Positions 56,556-64,000 of a DNA stretch of 64,000 nt are shown one piece after another. Source of the DNA: Tepidibacter aestuarii (GTDB lineage Bacteria; Bacillota; Clostridia; Peptostreptococcales; Peptostreptococcaceae); contig NZ_OW235315.1 of assembly GCF_934924865.1 (NCBI RefSeq), positions 2,108,001 through 2,172,000 of the forward strand. The letters run 5' to 3'. The position numbers and the translations under genes are program-made. The notes under the pieces were generated by a model, which was given only the letters and a program-made list of their open reading frames with translations, did no database searches and was not told the origin of the DNA. How positions within the stretch are numbered: position 1 is the first letter of the stretch; the number at the start of each line of letters is the position of its first letter.

Positions 56556-59021
56556 TTATAGCCTCTTATTTTCTAATAATTTCTCTATTTTTGAACTTAA
56601 ATCTATCGAAAGTTCCTCGGCATACTCTTGGCAAATACCTTCAGTGTATAAATTAAATAAAGCTTTTTCTCTATCTGGTAAAACTAGGCACCACCCTTTG
56701 TCAGTATTAATCCTTACACCTTCGAATAATTCTATATCTCTATTATTATTTTGCATTATTATATTCTTTATAACTCTTCCTTTATCATCCCACTCACACT
56801 GAATCTGTTTTTTTATAAAATAAAACTCAGGAATTTCATCTACTATATCACTAAGTTTCATCTTATTTTCTGCTAGAAAATCTATAGTTTTACAAACAGC
56901 ACTAATAGCATCAAAATTAAATAAATACTGATCAAACATCTCTTCATCTTTTAAAATCTCATTCATAAAACAAGAGTGAGAGTGCTTTGTCTTAGTTATT
57001 TCAATATCGTATTTTTGTGCTAGTTCTTGTATTATCATAGGCATAGTATGAGGCATTACTATTTTCTTAGCTTTTTTTGATTTTAGTAGAATAAGAGTTG
57101 TTAAAATATTATACTTTTCATTATTTATAATTCTTCCTTTTCCATCTATTAGCAATATACTTTCTCCATTTTGACTCAAAACAACTCCAAAATCTAAATT
57201 GTTATCAACTACATTTTTAGACATATCGTTTAAATATAAATTAATGTCGTCATAACCTTTAATAGAATAATCACAAGATACATCACAACCTATTTTTTCG
57301 AAAACCTTATTGGCTAATTTCATAATGTCACTACATATAGAACTTATCAAAATTTTAGGTCTACTGGTGTTTATATCATATAGATTATTTATATTTTTTA
57401 TATTTTCATCTATATAAAAATATGAAAAATTATTTACTTCTATGATATCCTTAATGTCTTTTGCCTTACATCTTTCAAAGTCATCTCGGTTAAATAAATT
57501 TTCTATTTTTATTTCTACAGATCTATCTATATTTGCTCCACTTTCATTCATAAATTCAATATGAACTTCATCATTTTTCAAGTGATTTATGCTAACATGT
57601 ATACCACCTTTTGCTTTATAATGTCTTATTGCAAATCTGTTTACTGCAAGATTTGTATTTTTAATATCTATAACTCCAACTCCAGTTGAAAGTATCCCAG
57701 ATATTAATGAGTTTTTAATTATTTGTGAAGCATTAAAGCAATCGCAACTAATAATAATAGATGTATCTTTATGTAATGTAGACGCATATGCAGACCCAAG
57801 TCTAGATGCAAACTCAGGATTTATCTGTGTGTTTATGTGTCCATATACATCCTTATATCCAAAAATATTTTTTCCTACTTTAGTTCCCCATACAACATTT
57901 TGACTTATTATCGTGTCTTCCTTGATTATTTTATCTGGCCATATCTTGGCATTAGGGTTTACCTTTACTCCACACGACAATAAACTTCCTTTACCTATTG
58001 CAGATTTTTCAAATGTATTTATTCTGTTTTTTAGTTCTACATCATTACATACAACCGTACCTCTACAATGAGTGCTACTTCCTAGTTTAGAATTTTTCCA
58101 TAATATACTCTTTTTTAAACTACTGTCATTACCTATATCACAGTTAGGTCCAATAATCGAATATGAATTTATGTGTACATTATCTTTGATACTAGAATTT
58201 TTAGCTATATAAACAGGAGATTCTAATTTAGTATTTTTACCAATTTCAACCCCATCTTCTATCCATATTCCTTTTTCTATTTCTCTAGCATTAATATCTA
58301 CACAAACTTTTCTATCTAATATGTTAAAATGTGTCTCCATATAAGAATTTAAATCTCCTATATCATTCCAATAATCTTGTGTAATATATCCGTACATAGG
58401 AATGTTGTCTTCTAATAATTTAGGAAATAAATCCTTACTAAAATCAAAATTAACACCTTTATCAAAATAATCTAAAACTTCTGGTTCCAATATATAAATA
58501 CCAGTATTTACTGTATCACTAAATACCTCAGACCAACTTGGTTTTTCTAAAAATCTTATGACTCTACCTGATTCATCAGTTATAACAACTCCATATTCTA
58601 GCGGCACATCTTCTCTTCTCAAAACAATAGTAGCCTTTGATTTTTTTTGTCTATGATAATCAATAGCTTTTCTTATATCAAGATCCGTTAATGCGTCACC
58701 ACTTATAACTATAAAAGTGTCGTCTAAAAATTCTTGTGCATTTTTAACACTTCCTCCTGTTCCAAGAGGAATATCTTCTATAAAATATTCAAGATTTACG
58801 TTCCATTTATCTCCAGATTCAAAATGATCCATTATAATAGATGGCATATAAGCCATAGTTACAGCTATATCTTTTATGCCATGCTTTCTTAATAGATCAA
58901 TAGAATACTCCATAACCGGTTTGTTAAGTATTGGTACCATAGGTTTTGGTATATCGCACGTAAGAGGTCTTAACCTAGTTCCTTTACCTCCAGCCATAAT
59001 AACTGCTTTAATATCAATCAC
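56556..59021 (-). CDS. Sugar-1-phosphate nucleotidyltransferase fused to a degenerate phosphomannomutase domain
   Basis: 821 residues. An NTP-transferase domain (1-235) has AVIMAGGKGTRLRPLT and EYFIEDIPLGTGGSV. A left-handed beta-helix of hexapeptide repeats (about 255-370) follows, then a phosphoglucomutase-like region (about 375-815). In the last, the expected Ser-His loop is replaced by GGIHVSINHLKNDEVHIEF, so mutase activity is doubtful. Close to mannose-1-phosphate guanylyltransferase/PMM fusions. The ribosome site GAGGAG abuts the GTG at 59021; ATT three codons later would match the usual MKAVIMAGG start. Upstream of the glucan synthase gene. Confidence 0.85.
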   Translation of the reverse strand: MIDIKAVIMAGGKGTRLRPLTCDIPKPMVPILNKPVMEYSIDLLRKHGIKDIAVTMAYMPSIIMDHFESGDKWNVNLEYFIEDIPLGTGGSVKNAQEFLDDTFIVISGDALTDLDIRKAIDYHRQKKSKATIVLRREDVPLEYGVVITDESGRVIRFLEKPSWSEVFSDTVNTGIYILEPEVLDYFDKGVNFDFSKDLFPKLLEDNIPMYGYITQDYWNDIGDLNSYMETHFNILDRKVCVDINAREIEKGIWIEDGVEIGKNTKLESPVYIAKNSSIKDNVHINSYSIIGPNCDIGNDSSLKKSILWKNSKLGSSTHCRGTVVCNDVELKNRINTFEKSAIGKGSLLSCGVKVNPNAKIWPDKIIKEDTIISQNVVWGTKVGKNIFGYKDVYGHINTQINPEFASRLGSAYASTLHKDTSIIISCDCFNASQIIKNSLISGILSTGVGVIDIKNTNLAVNRFAIRHYKAKGGIHVSINHLKNDEVHIEFMNESGANIDRSVEIKIENLFNRDDFERCKAKDIKDIIEVNNFSYFYIDENIKNINNLYDINTSRPKILISSICSDIMKLANKVFEKIGCDVSCDYSIKGYDDINLYLNDMSKNVVDNNLDFGVVLSQNGESILLIDGKGRIINNEKYNILTTLILLKSKKAKKIVMPHTMPMIIQELAQKYDIEITKTKHSHSCFMNEILKDEEMFDQYLFNFDAISAVCKTIDFLAENKMKLSDIVDEIPEFYFIKKQIQCEWDDKGRVIKNIIMQNNNRDIELFEGVRINTDKGWCLVLPDREKALFNLYTEGICQEYAEELSIDLSSKIEKLLENKRL

Positions 59022-59074
59022 TCCTCACAAATAATAACTATTTATATACTCTCCAAATAATCAATTTAAATACA

Positions 59075-60256
59075 TTAATTTACAATTTTTTCTATAAATA
59101 GTTTTAATTTAATTTTTATAGGTATTGTATTAATTTCACTATCACTTACAATATCTACACTTGCTATGTTGGCTCCATCTTGCGTATAATAATTTATTTT
59201 TCCAACTTTTTCCCCTCTATTTATAGGATATGTTAACTTATCTAGAATAATTCTTCTTTCCATCTTTTCTTTATCTTTTTTTACAATCCATAGATCTTCT
59301 TTTGTTTTTAAATTTACTTCCAATTCACTTATTCCATATAAATATGTCTTTCCTATAAATGTATCTTTTTTAACTATTCTACTTTTCTCAAAATTATTCT
59401 TTCCATATTCTAGAAGTTGTTTTGATGCGCTAGTTCTTTTTTTAGAACTTTGAGCTCCTAAAACAATACTTATAACTCTAAAGTCTTTATTCTTTTCATT
59501 TGTACTTTTAATATTCATAGTTGAAGCTAAGCAATATCCCGCTCTTCCCGTAAATCCTGTCTTCAACCCATCGACATCTTGCATTATTCTAAGTAAAGCA
59601 TTAGTATTATTTCCTATAAACCCTCTTTTATAATTTGTATGAGTTTGTATACTTGTTATAGCTAAAACATCTTTCTTGTAATTGTCTATTAAGTATTTAG
59701 CTAATACGCTTAAATCTCTAGCCGTAGACATGTTTTCTTTAGGAGTTTCCATATCTCCATTGATTCCATAAACAGGTAATCCATGTGGATTTATATACGA
59801 GGTACTATCCATCCCTATTTCTTTAGCTTTTTTATTCATCATTCCAACAAATGTTTCTGTGTCTCCACCTACATGCTCTGATATTGCAACAGCAGCATCA
59901 TTTCCAGATACAACCATTATCCCTTTCATTAAGTTTATCAATTTAACCTTTTCTCCAGTTTTCAATCTATATGTTGAACCGCTTGTTCTAGCTGCTTTAG
60001 AGCTTATCTCTACAACATCATCTTTTAATACTTTCTTATTTTTTATGCTATCTAGAGTTACCAACAAAGTCATCATCTTAGTTAAACTTGCACATGGCAT
60101 TTGCTGGTCTGCATTTTTTTCATATAAAACATTACCACTTTCTTGATCTATAAGTATAGAAGCCTTTATATATCTATCCATATCATAGTTTTGAGCATTT
60201 GATATATTTGTAAATAATGCAAATATAATTATTAATGTTGTAATTTTAGATTTCAA
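59075..60256 (-). CDS. dacF: D-alanyl-D-alanine carboxypeptidase (DacF type)
   Basis: Penicillin-binding protein 5-family enzyme that trims the terminal D-Ala of wall peptides. 393 residues: signal peptide (1-21), Ser57-x-x-Lys60 in CASLTKMM, Ser117-x-Asn119 in VSGNDAAVA, and Lys232-Thr-Gly in DGLKTGFTGRAG, followed by the C-terminal beta domain and an amphipathic end for membrane contact. DacF-type genes are often forespore-expressed; that is not visible here. Confidence 0.93.
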   Translation of the reverse strand: MKSKITTLIIIFALFTNISNAQNYDMDRYIKASILIDQESGNVLYEKNADQQMPCASLTKMMTLLVTLDSIKNKKVLKDDVVEISSKAARTSGSTYRLKTGEKVKLINLMKGIMVVSGNDAAVAISEHVGGDTETFVGMMNKKAKEIGMDSTSYINPHGLPVYGINGDMETPKENMSTARDLSVLAKYLIDNYKKDVLAITSIQTHTNYKRGFIGNNTNALLRIMQDVDGLKTGFTGRAGYCLASTMNIKSTNEKNKDFRVISIVLGAQSSKKRTSASKQLLEYGKNNFEKSRIVKKDTFIGKTYLYGISELEVNLKTKEDLWIVKKDKEKMERRIILDKLTYPINRGEKVGKINYYTQDGANIASVDIVSDSEINTIPIKIKLKLFIEKIVN

Positions 60257-60341
60257 TTTATCACTCCCTCAAAGTTTTACTTGTTTTAATACTATTTAAT
60301 ATTTACTATTTGTTTTTTTATAATTCATATAAATTGAATTT

Positions 60342-61520
60342 TTACCTTGACATCTTTCTCACAACAGTTGATGTCCATGTAGCTATAACAGTTACACCTA
60401 AAAACATTTCAATTGAAGCTAATATCTGTCCATGGTGATTGATAGGTATAATTTCTCCATAACCAACTGTCGTAAATGTAACTATACTGAAGTACCAAGC
60501 CTGAAAATAATCACTCATAAATTCTTTAAAATCTAGACTTAGCATATCTAAAAAGCTATACTTAATCGTCCTATGGTAATTTATAGCACAATCAACATTT
60601 ATATTAAATCGAAGTCCAGCTATCATATATAAGTAAGCAAATATACTTATCAAAATAAATGAAAAAAATAAAACATTTTGTGGTTTTTCTCCATATCCCA
60701 CTATATATTTAGATACCAAATCCATTATTTTAGGGACTATATACTTGTGATATTTTTTTTGTTTTAAAACTTTAAAAAAACTAGTTGCTTTAGATTCAAA
60801 CTCATTTTTATCTTCATCATTTATAAGAGGAAATATCATTTTTCCATTGTACATTCTCTCTTTATAATAATATTTTCCACTTTCTTCATAATCGCCTATT
60901 ATATTGGATTGATTTTTAGCAATTCTATATGCATTTCTAGCATCTATATATCTTTTTTTATCGTAGTCTACATTTTTAAGTATAAATTTAGTATTAGAAG
61001 AAAATCTGATTCCATCAAGTTTCACTCCATTTGATATATTTTTAAATATAAACTCCTGTCCTAGAAATTTAGACATATAAAAAACAGACTTACTTTTACT
61101 GCTTAAAAATTCACTCTTATCAAATGTGCAATTTCTTATAAATACACAGTTTTCAAATGAAACATTTTGATTGAATCTTGTATTTATAAATAAAACATCC
61201 GAATAAAATTTATAATCATCAAAGTATACATTTTTATTAAATACTGAATAAGAAAAGTCGAAAGAAGCTTTTTTGTTTAAGTTATTTATTTTTATATTTG
61301 ATATGTTAATATCTTGCTCAAATATAATACCTCTAAAATCATATATGTTTTCTTTTTTATTCCATAAATACTCACTTGCTTCTATATCTCCATTCAATAT
61401 ATTAGTTATAGTTTTTTTTTCTTTTTCTGACTTAAATTTTCTATGAAATAAGCAGTATTCTGAAACACCATCTGTATGCCTATAGCATGTACAATCTCCA
61501 AGCTCCCACTTACATTTCAT
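60342..61520 (-). CDS. Potassium-channel-like protein with Cys/His cluster and pentapeptide-like repeats
   Basis: 392 residues in an unusual order. Residues 1-27 carry a C-x6-C-x-C-x2-H-x8-C-x2-H cluster that looks metal-binding. About 60-170 has repeated F-x4-F spacing (DFSYSVF, FINTRFNQNVSFENCVFIRNCTF) like pentapeptide repeats. A charged linker follows, then two membrane helices (about 285-305 and 365-385) flanking the pore loop TFTTVGYGEI, the TVGYG selectivity filter of Ion_trans_2 channels. ATG at 61520 is ten bases from GGAGG. The combination is uncommon; the gating signal is unknown. Confidence 0.85.
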   Translation of the reverse strand: MKCKWELGDCTCYRHTDGVSEYCLFHRKFKSEKEKKTITNILNGDIEASEYLWNKKENIYDFRGIIFEQDINISNIKINNLNKKASFDFSYSVFNKNVYFDDYKFYSDVLFINTRFNQNVSFENCVFIRNCTFDKSEFLSSKSKSVFYMSKFLGQEFIFKNISNGVKLDGIRFSSNTKFILKNVDYDKKRYIDARNAYRIAKNQSNIIGDYEESGKYYYKERMYNGKMIFPLINDEDKNEFESKATSFFKVLKQKKYHKYIVPKIMDLVSKYIVGYGEKPQNVLFFSFILISIFAYLYMIAGLRFNINVDCAINYHRTIKYSFLDMLSLDFKEFMSDYFQAWYFSIVTFTTVGYGEIIPINHHGQILASIEMFLGVTVIATWTSTVVRKMSR

Positions 61521-61544
61521 GAAATACAAACCTCCATAAACTAT

Positions 61545-61734
61545 AAAAAATTCATCTAGTCGCTACGCATTGACTCATGTCGCCAACGATCCCTATTGGG
61601 TTTCATTCTCAAAATTCGCATTCCTTCATAGCGCCAACAAGTCTTAAGACTCTGTTACTTAAAAATAGTTGTAAGTGTACCTATTTCATCAATGTTACCC
61701 ACAACTTAAGAATCATATAATTTCCTATAAAGTA
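61545..61734 (+). repeat. Interspersed repeat R2, copy a
   Basis: About 190 bp starting AAAAAATTCATCTAGTCGCTACGC. It shares its start, GCCAACRATCCCTATTGGG, the GTTACTTAAAAATAGTT region and the TTTCCTATAAAG end with copies at 62521 and 63466. It holds both alternative hairpin modules (CCCTATTGGG and AAGTCTTAAGACT), each found singly in the other copies, so it looks like the longer or composite form. It occupies the divergent gap between the channel gene and the staygreen gene. Confidence 0.8.
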
Positions 61735-61908
61735 AAATTTCCCATCGTGCCATCTCATATATACTATAATTCGTATCATAAATTATATTCATCCAAAACC
61801 TTGAAACGTTTACAATTTTCTATTTGCTATAAGAAGGCATTTATAATATATTATTGACACTTATATAATTTTTATCCTTAAACAAAATACAATGTCTTAT
61901 TTAAAAAT

Positions 61909-61932
61909 AAATATCTAGATATTTCCCGGGAA
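61909..61932. promoter_or_regulatory. Overlapping palindromes upstream of the staygreen gene
   Basis: A 16-bp perfect palindrome (AAATATCTAGATATTT, 61909-61924) overlaps a second one (TTCCCGGGAA, 61923-61932), about 60 bases before the start codon. They could be operators. The rest of the 256 bases between repeat R2a and the gene is A/T-rich with a TTGACA at 61854-61859 that lacks a matching -10. Confidence 0.4.
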
Positions 61933-61990
61933 TTTTATATAACAATTAATGCACACACTTCATAAAATGTTGTATAAGGAGGGATATTTT

Positions 61991-62443
61991 GTGTCTAATT
62001 TTGATAAGTCGAAATTACATGTCAACTTTATGGATGGAGTTAATAAGATCAATCCTATAATCCCAAGAAAATATACTCTTGCCCATTCAGATGAAACAGG
62101 TGAGCTTTTTTTAGATATAGGAAAAGATTATAACTACAAAGCTATTACATCATTTCAGGATGAAATTTTAGGAGAGTGGATAAATTTTTACAATATGTAT
62201 TATCTACAATTTTACGCTTATATAAGTGGTGGTGAGTTTAACTTTAAAGAATCTGCAATACGATACAATATATTTCAAAAAGAACTTCCTTTAGCTCTTA
62301 CCGCTATAATCAATGGAGATAAAACTTTTTTTAAAACTCATTCATATTTATATAAATCTCCTATATTTATTAAATTCAATTCTATATACCCAGCTTTTAA
62401 TAAGATTGAGTATTTTGGAAAAATTAAAGATTATTTTATTTAA
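61991..62443 (+). CDS. Staygreen (SGR) family protein
   Basis: 150 residues matching the plant and bacterial staygreen domain along its whole length: SKLHVNFMDG, then IPRKYTLAHSDETGELFLDIG with conserved His32 and Asp34, FQDEILGEW (Asp57), YAYISGGEFNF, FQKELPLALTAIINGD and FNKIEYFG. Plant SGR removes Mg from chlorophyll; some bacterial SGRs have Mg-dechelatase activity. The native substrate in a non-photosynthetic anaerobe is unknown. The start is GTG at 61991, after GGAGGG; the frame upstream to 61949 has no site. Flanked by repeat R2 copies and ends in a strong terminator. Confidence 0.9.
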   Translation: MSNFDKSKLHVNFMDGVNKINPIIPRKYTLAHSDETGELFLDIGKDYNYKAITSFQDEILGEWINFYNMYYLQFYAYISGGEFNFKESAIRYNIFQKELPLALTAIINGDKTFFKTHSYLYKSPIFIKFNSIYPAFNKIEYFGKIKDYFI

Positions 62444-62490
62444 ATACTAAAAGCCCTAATTTTAGTTGAAATTAGGACTTTTAGTATTTA
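62441..62490 (+). terminator. Terminator of the staygreen gene
   Basis: A long stem (62441-62462 with 62469-62490, one C-A mismatch, six-base loop) begins at the stop codon. A/T-rich flanks allow function in both directions. Confidence 0.85.
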
Positions 62491-62520
62491 TCATTAATTT
62501 ATATAATTTTCTTATAAATA

Positions 62521-62660
62521 AAAAATTCGTCTAGTCGCTACGCACTGACTTGTGTCGCCAACAATCCCTATTGGGATCCGTTGCTCAAATCTAGTTGTAA
62601 GTGTAATTCTTTAACCAATGTTATACACAGATTCAAAATCCTATAGTTTTCTATAGAATA
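62521..62660 (+). repeat. Interspersed repeat R2, copy b
   Basis: 140 bp beginning AAAAATTCGTCTAGTCGCTACG and ending TTTTCTATAGAATA, same orientation as the other copies. It carries the CCCTATTGGGAT hairpin module only. It sits between the staygreen terminator and the metallophosphoesterase gene. Confidence 0.8.
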
Positions 62661-62678
62661 AAAAGAGAGGTTAAAAAT

Positions 62679-63467
62679 ATGAAAAAAATACTCGTATTAA
62701 TAATTTTATGCTCATATATATACTATCAAGTTACAGATATTAAAGTTAACAAAGTAAATATATATTCAAATAAAATTTCTAATGATTCAAGTATACGAAT
62801 ACTCCAGATATCTGATATTCACAACAGAAATTTAAACAATACAAGTTTATTACATTATATTAAAGAATCTAATATAGATATGGTTGTTTTAACGGGGGAT
62901 GTTATAGACGCTACAACTGAAGATTTTGAATCCATATACTCATTTTTAGATTCATTGATAAGTATAAATCCAAATGTATATTTTGTAAGCGGTAATCACG
63001 AATGGAGAAACTCAAATAAAAATGAATTCATAGATTCTCTAAGAGACAAAAAACTAATAGATTTAAATAATTCAAACGAAGTATTTGAAAAGAATAATAT
63101 AAAAATAAATGTTTCCGGAATTGATGATCCTTACACTAACCATGAAAATACATATTCGGCTTTTAAAAATATAGATAACAAATATTTTACTATTTTATTG
63201 TCTCACTCACCTAATGTTATTATAAAACATAAAAACATAAGCTCTGATCTTATTTTATGCGGTCATACGCATGGAGGTCAAATTAGACTTCCTTTAATAG
63301 GAGGGCTTATAGCTCCTGGACAGGGCATTTTCCCAGAATACGACAAAGGATTATATAATCTAGATGACAATAGAAAACTTTATATAGATAGTGGTGTAGG
63401 AACAAGTACTCTTCCAATAAGGTTTTTAAACAAAAGCCAAATAAGCTTAATAGTTGTACAAAATTAA
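62679..63467 (+). CDS. Metallophosphoesterase (YkuE-like)
   Basis: 262 residues: N-terminal membrane anchor (about 3-18) and a calcineurin-type metallophosphoesterase domain with the full motif set: DIHN, GDVID, GNHE, LSHSPN and GHTHGGQIRLPL. Relatives include Bacillus YkuE and lipid-linked UDP-2,3-diacylglucosamine-type hydrolases, but the substrate is not deducible. GAGAGG precedes the ATG. The gene is bracketed by repeat R2 copies; its stop codon begins copy c. Confidence 0.9.
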   Translation: MKKILVLIILCSYIYYQVTDIKVNKVNIYSNKISNDSSIRILQISDIHNRNLNNTSLLHYIKESNIDMVVLTGDVIDATTEDFESIYSFLDSLISINPNVYFVSGNHEWRNSNKNEFIDSLRDKKLIDLNNSNEVFEKNNIKINVSGIDDPYTNHENTYSAFKNIDNKYFTILLSHSPNVIIKHKNISSDLILCGHTHGGQIRLPLIGGLIAPGQGIFPEYDKGLYNLDDNRKLYIDSGVGTSTLPIRFLNKSQISLIVVQN

Positions 63468-63600
63468 AAATTCGTCTAGTCGCTACGCACTGACTCATAT
63501 TGCCAACAAGTCTAACGACTCTGTTGCTTAAAAATAGTTGCAGGTGTAGATATTTAATTAATTTTATCCATATGTTCAAAACTATGTAGTTTCCTATAAA
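63466..63600 (+). repeat. Interspersed repeat R2, copy c
   Basis: About 135 bp beginning in the stop codon of the metallophosphoesterase gene and ending TTTCCTATAAA. It carries the alternative AGTCTAACGACT hairpin module and GTTGCTTAAAAATAGTTGCAGG. Same orientation as the other copies. Confidence 0.8.
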
Positions 63601-63607
63601 ATCAAAA

Positions 63608-63623
63608 AGAGCCTTACGGCTCT
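63608..63623 (-). terminator. Terminator for the right-edge minus-strand gene
   Basis: AGAGCC and GGCTCT form a 6-bp GC-rich stem with a four-base loop; on the minus strand it is followed by TTTTTGATTTT. It is 66 bases beyond the stop at 63689. Confidence 0.75.
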
Positions 63624-63688
63624 AATATTGATAGATTATTTATAATAAACTTAGCTCCTAAATTTTATAGAAAACAAAATCTAGCTAA

Positions 63689-64000
63689 CTAAATATCATT
63701 TGATTTTTTCATTATTACCATTACTAAAATTAATGAAATCAATACAACAATTATATTTAACATTAATTTATAGTTTATTTTTTTATCTTCTTCGTTCTTA
63801 TCTTTTGTATTTTCTTCAGTTAAGTTTGATAAAGTACAGATTTCTTGATTTTCTTTTTCTATATAATCCTTATAACTCTGTATATCATAAGAAGGTATTT
63901 GAGAATATTTGTTACCAAATAAGACTGTGTATTCATTCCTATTATCTTTTTTAAATACTATTTTATCTACATAATAGCTAATCTGTATATCTTGTATATT
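63689..64000 (-). CDS. C-terminal part of an unknown protein with a C-terminal membrane anchor (cut by window edge)
   Basis: An open frame of 103 codons runs from the window edge to TAG at 63689-63691. The visible part is polar and Lys/Asp-rich (for example KDNRNEYTVLFGNKYSQIPS), then a hydrophobic helix of about 20 residues (LNIIVVLISLILVMVIM) and a short basic end. That is the form of a tail-anchored extracytoplasmic protein. A terminator follows on the same strand. No family recognised. Confidence 0.75.
   Translation of the reverse strand, partial: NIQDIQISYYVDKIVFKKDNRNEYTVLFGNKYSQIPSYDIQSYKDYIEKENQEICTLSNLTEENTKDKNEEDKKINYKLMLNIIVVLISLILVMVIMKKSNDI

Noticed and set aside
61675..61857. 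Plus-strand open frame of 60 codons between the channel and staygreen genes
   Set aside because: It starts inside repeat R2a, has no ribosome site, and its sequence shows no protein-like composition.
61545..63600. CRISPR array from the repeated GTCGCTACGCACTGACT-type units
   Set aside because: Copies are about 140-190 bp long, nearly 1 kb apart, separated by genes, and lack regular spacers; no cas genes.
63700..63954. Plus-strand open frame of 84 codons at the right edge
   Set aside because: It is antisense to a continuous minus-strand frame that has a typical membrane anchor, stop codon and terminator; composition and lack of a ribosome site mark it as a shadow.

Overview
The window is AT-rich (low-GC) DNA from an anaerobic Firmicute. 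Gene content and order point to class Clostridia, most likely the Peptostreptococcaceae (Paraclostridium, Paeniclostridium or Clostridioides relatives). This placement is inferred from flagellar gene order, codon use, many TTG/GTG starts with strong GGAGG sites, and spore-former-type cell wall genes. No rRNA or tRNA gene was seen that would settle it.

Positions 1-35,800 are almost entirely one minus-strand block of about 45 collinear genes. Read in transcription order (right to left) it begins with flgB-flgC-fliE-fliF-fliG-fliH-fliI-fliJ, a ylxF-like gene, then fliK-flgD-flgE-flbD-motA-motB-fliL-fliM-fliY-cheY-fliO-fliP-fliQ-fliR-flhB-flhA-flhF-flhG. A PilZ gene, cheB-cheA-cheW-cheC-cheD, a small membrane gene, sigD, a swrB-like gene and an unknown gene follow. 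This is the hook-basal body, export, motor, chemotaxis and sigma-28 cluster; flagellin and filament-cap genes are not in the window. The same strand continues into rpsB-tsf-pyrH-frr-(66-codon orf)-uppS-cdsA-dxr, covering translation, UMP kinase, undecaprenyl and phospholipid precursors, and isoprenoids. This is the classic Bacillus fla/che to rpsB to dxr order. rpsB has its own sigma-A-type promoter and a structured leader.

Positions 35,800-47,940 hold mixed single genes: an MFS transporter, a YerC/TrpR-like regulator, a NADH oxidase, an M15 peptidase, a POT peptide transporter split by an in-frame TGA, a MATE exporter, an ABC-F ATPase, a flavodoxin, deoC and a LacI-family regulator. Several convergent or adjacent genes share hairpin terminators that overlap their stop codons.

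Positions 47,940-61,520 (minus strand) are cell-envelope genes: a giant 2829-residue NdvB-type cyclic glucan synthase/GH94 protein, a nucleotidyltransferase-phosphomannomutase fusion, a DacF-type D,D-carboxypeptidase, and a potassium-channel-like protein with a Cys/His cluster and pentapeptide-like repeats.

Positions 61,520-64,000 hold a bacterial staygreen (SGR) homologue and a YkuE-type metallophosphoesterase. They are separated and flanked by three copies of a roughly 140-190 bp interspersed repeat. The 3' part of an unknown membrane-anchored protein runs off the right edge.

The points most worth following are the TGA inside the peptide transporter (possible recoding or recent pseudogene), the staygreen homologue in a presumed anaerobe, two interspersed repeat families, the MarR-type boxes between the flagellar promoter and the MFS gene, and the channel protein with its unusual N-terminus.
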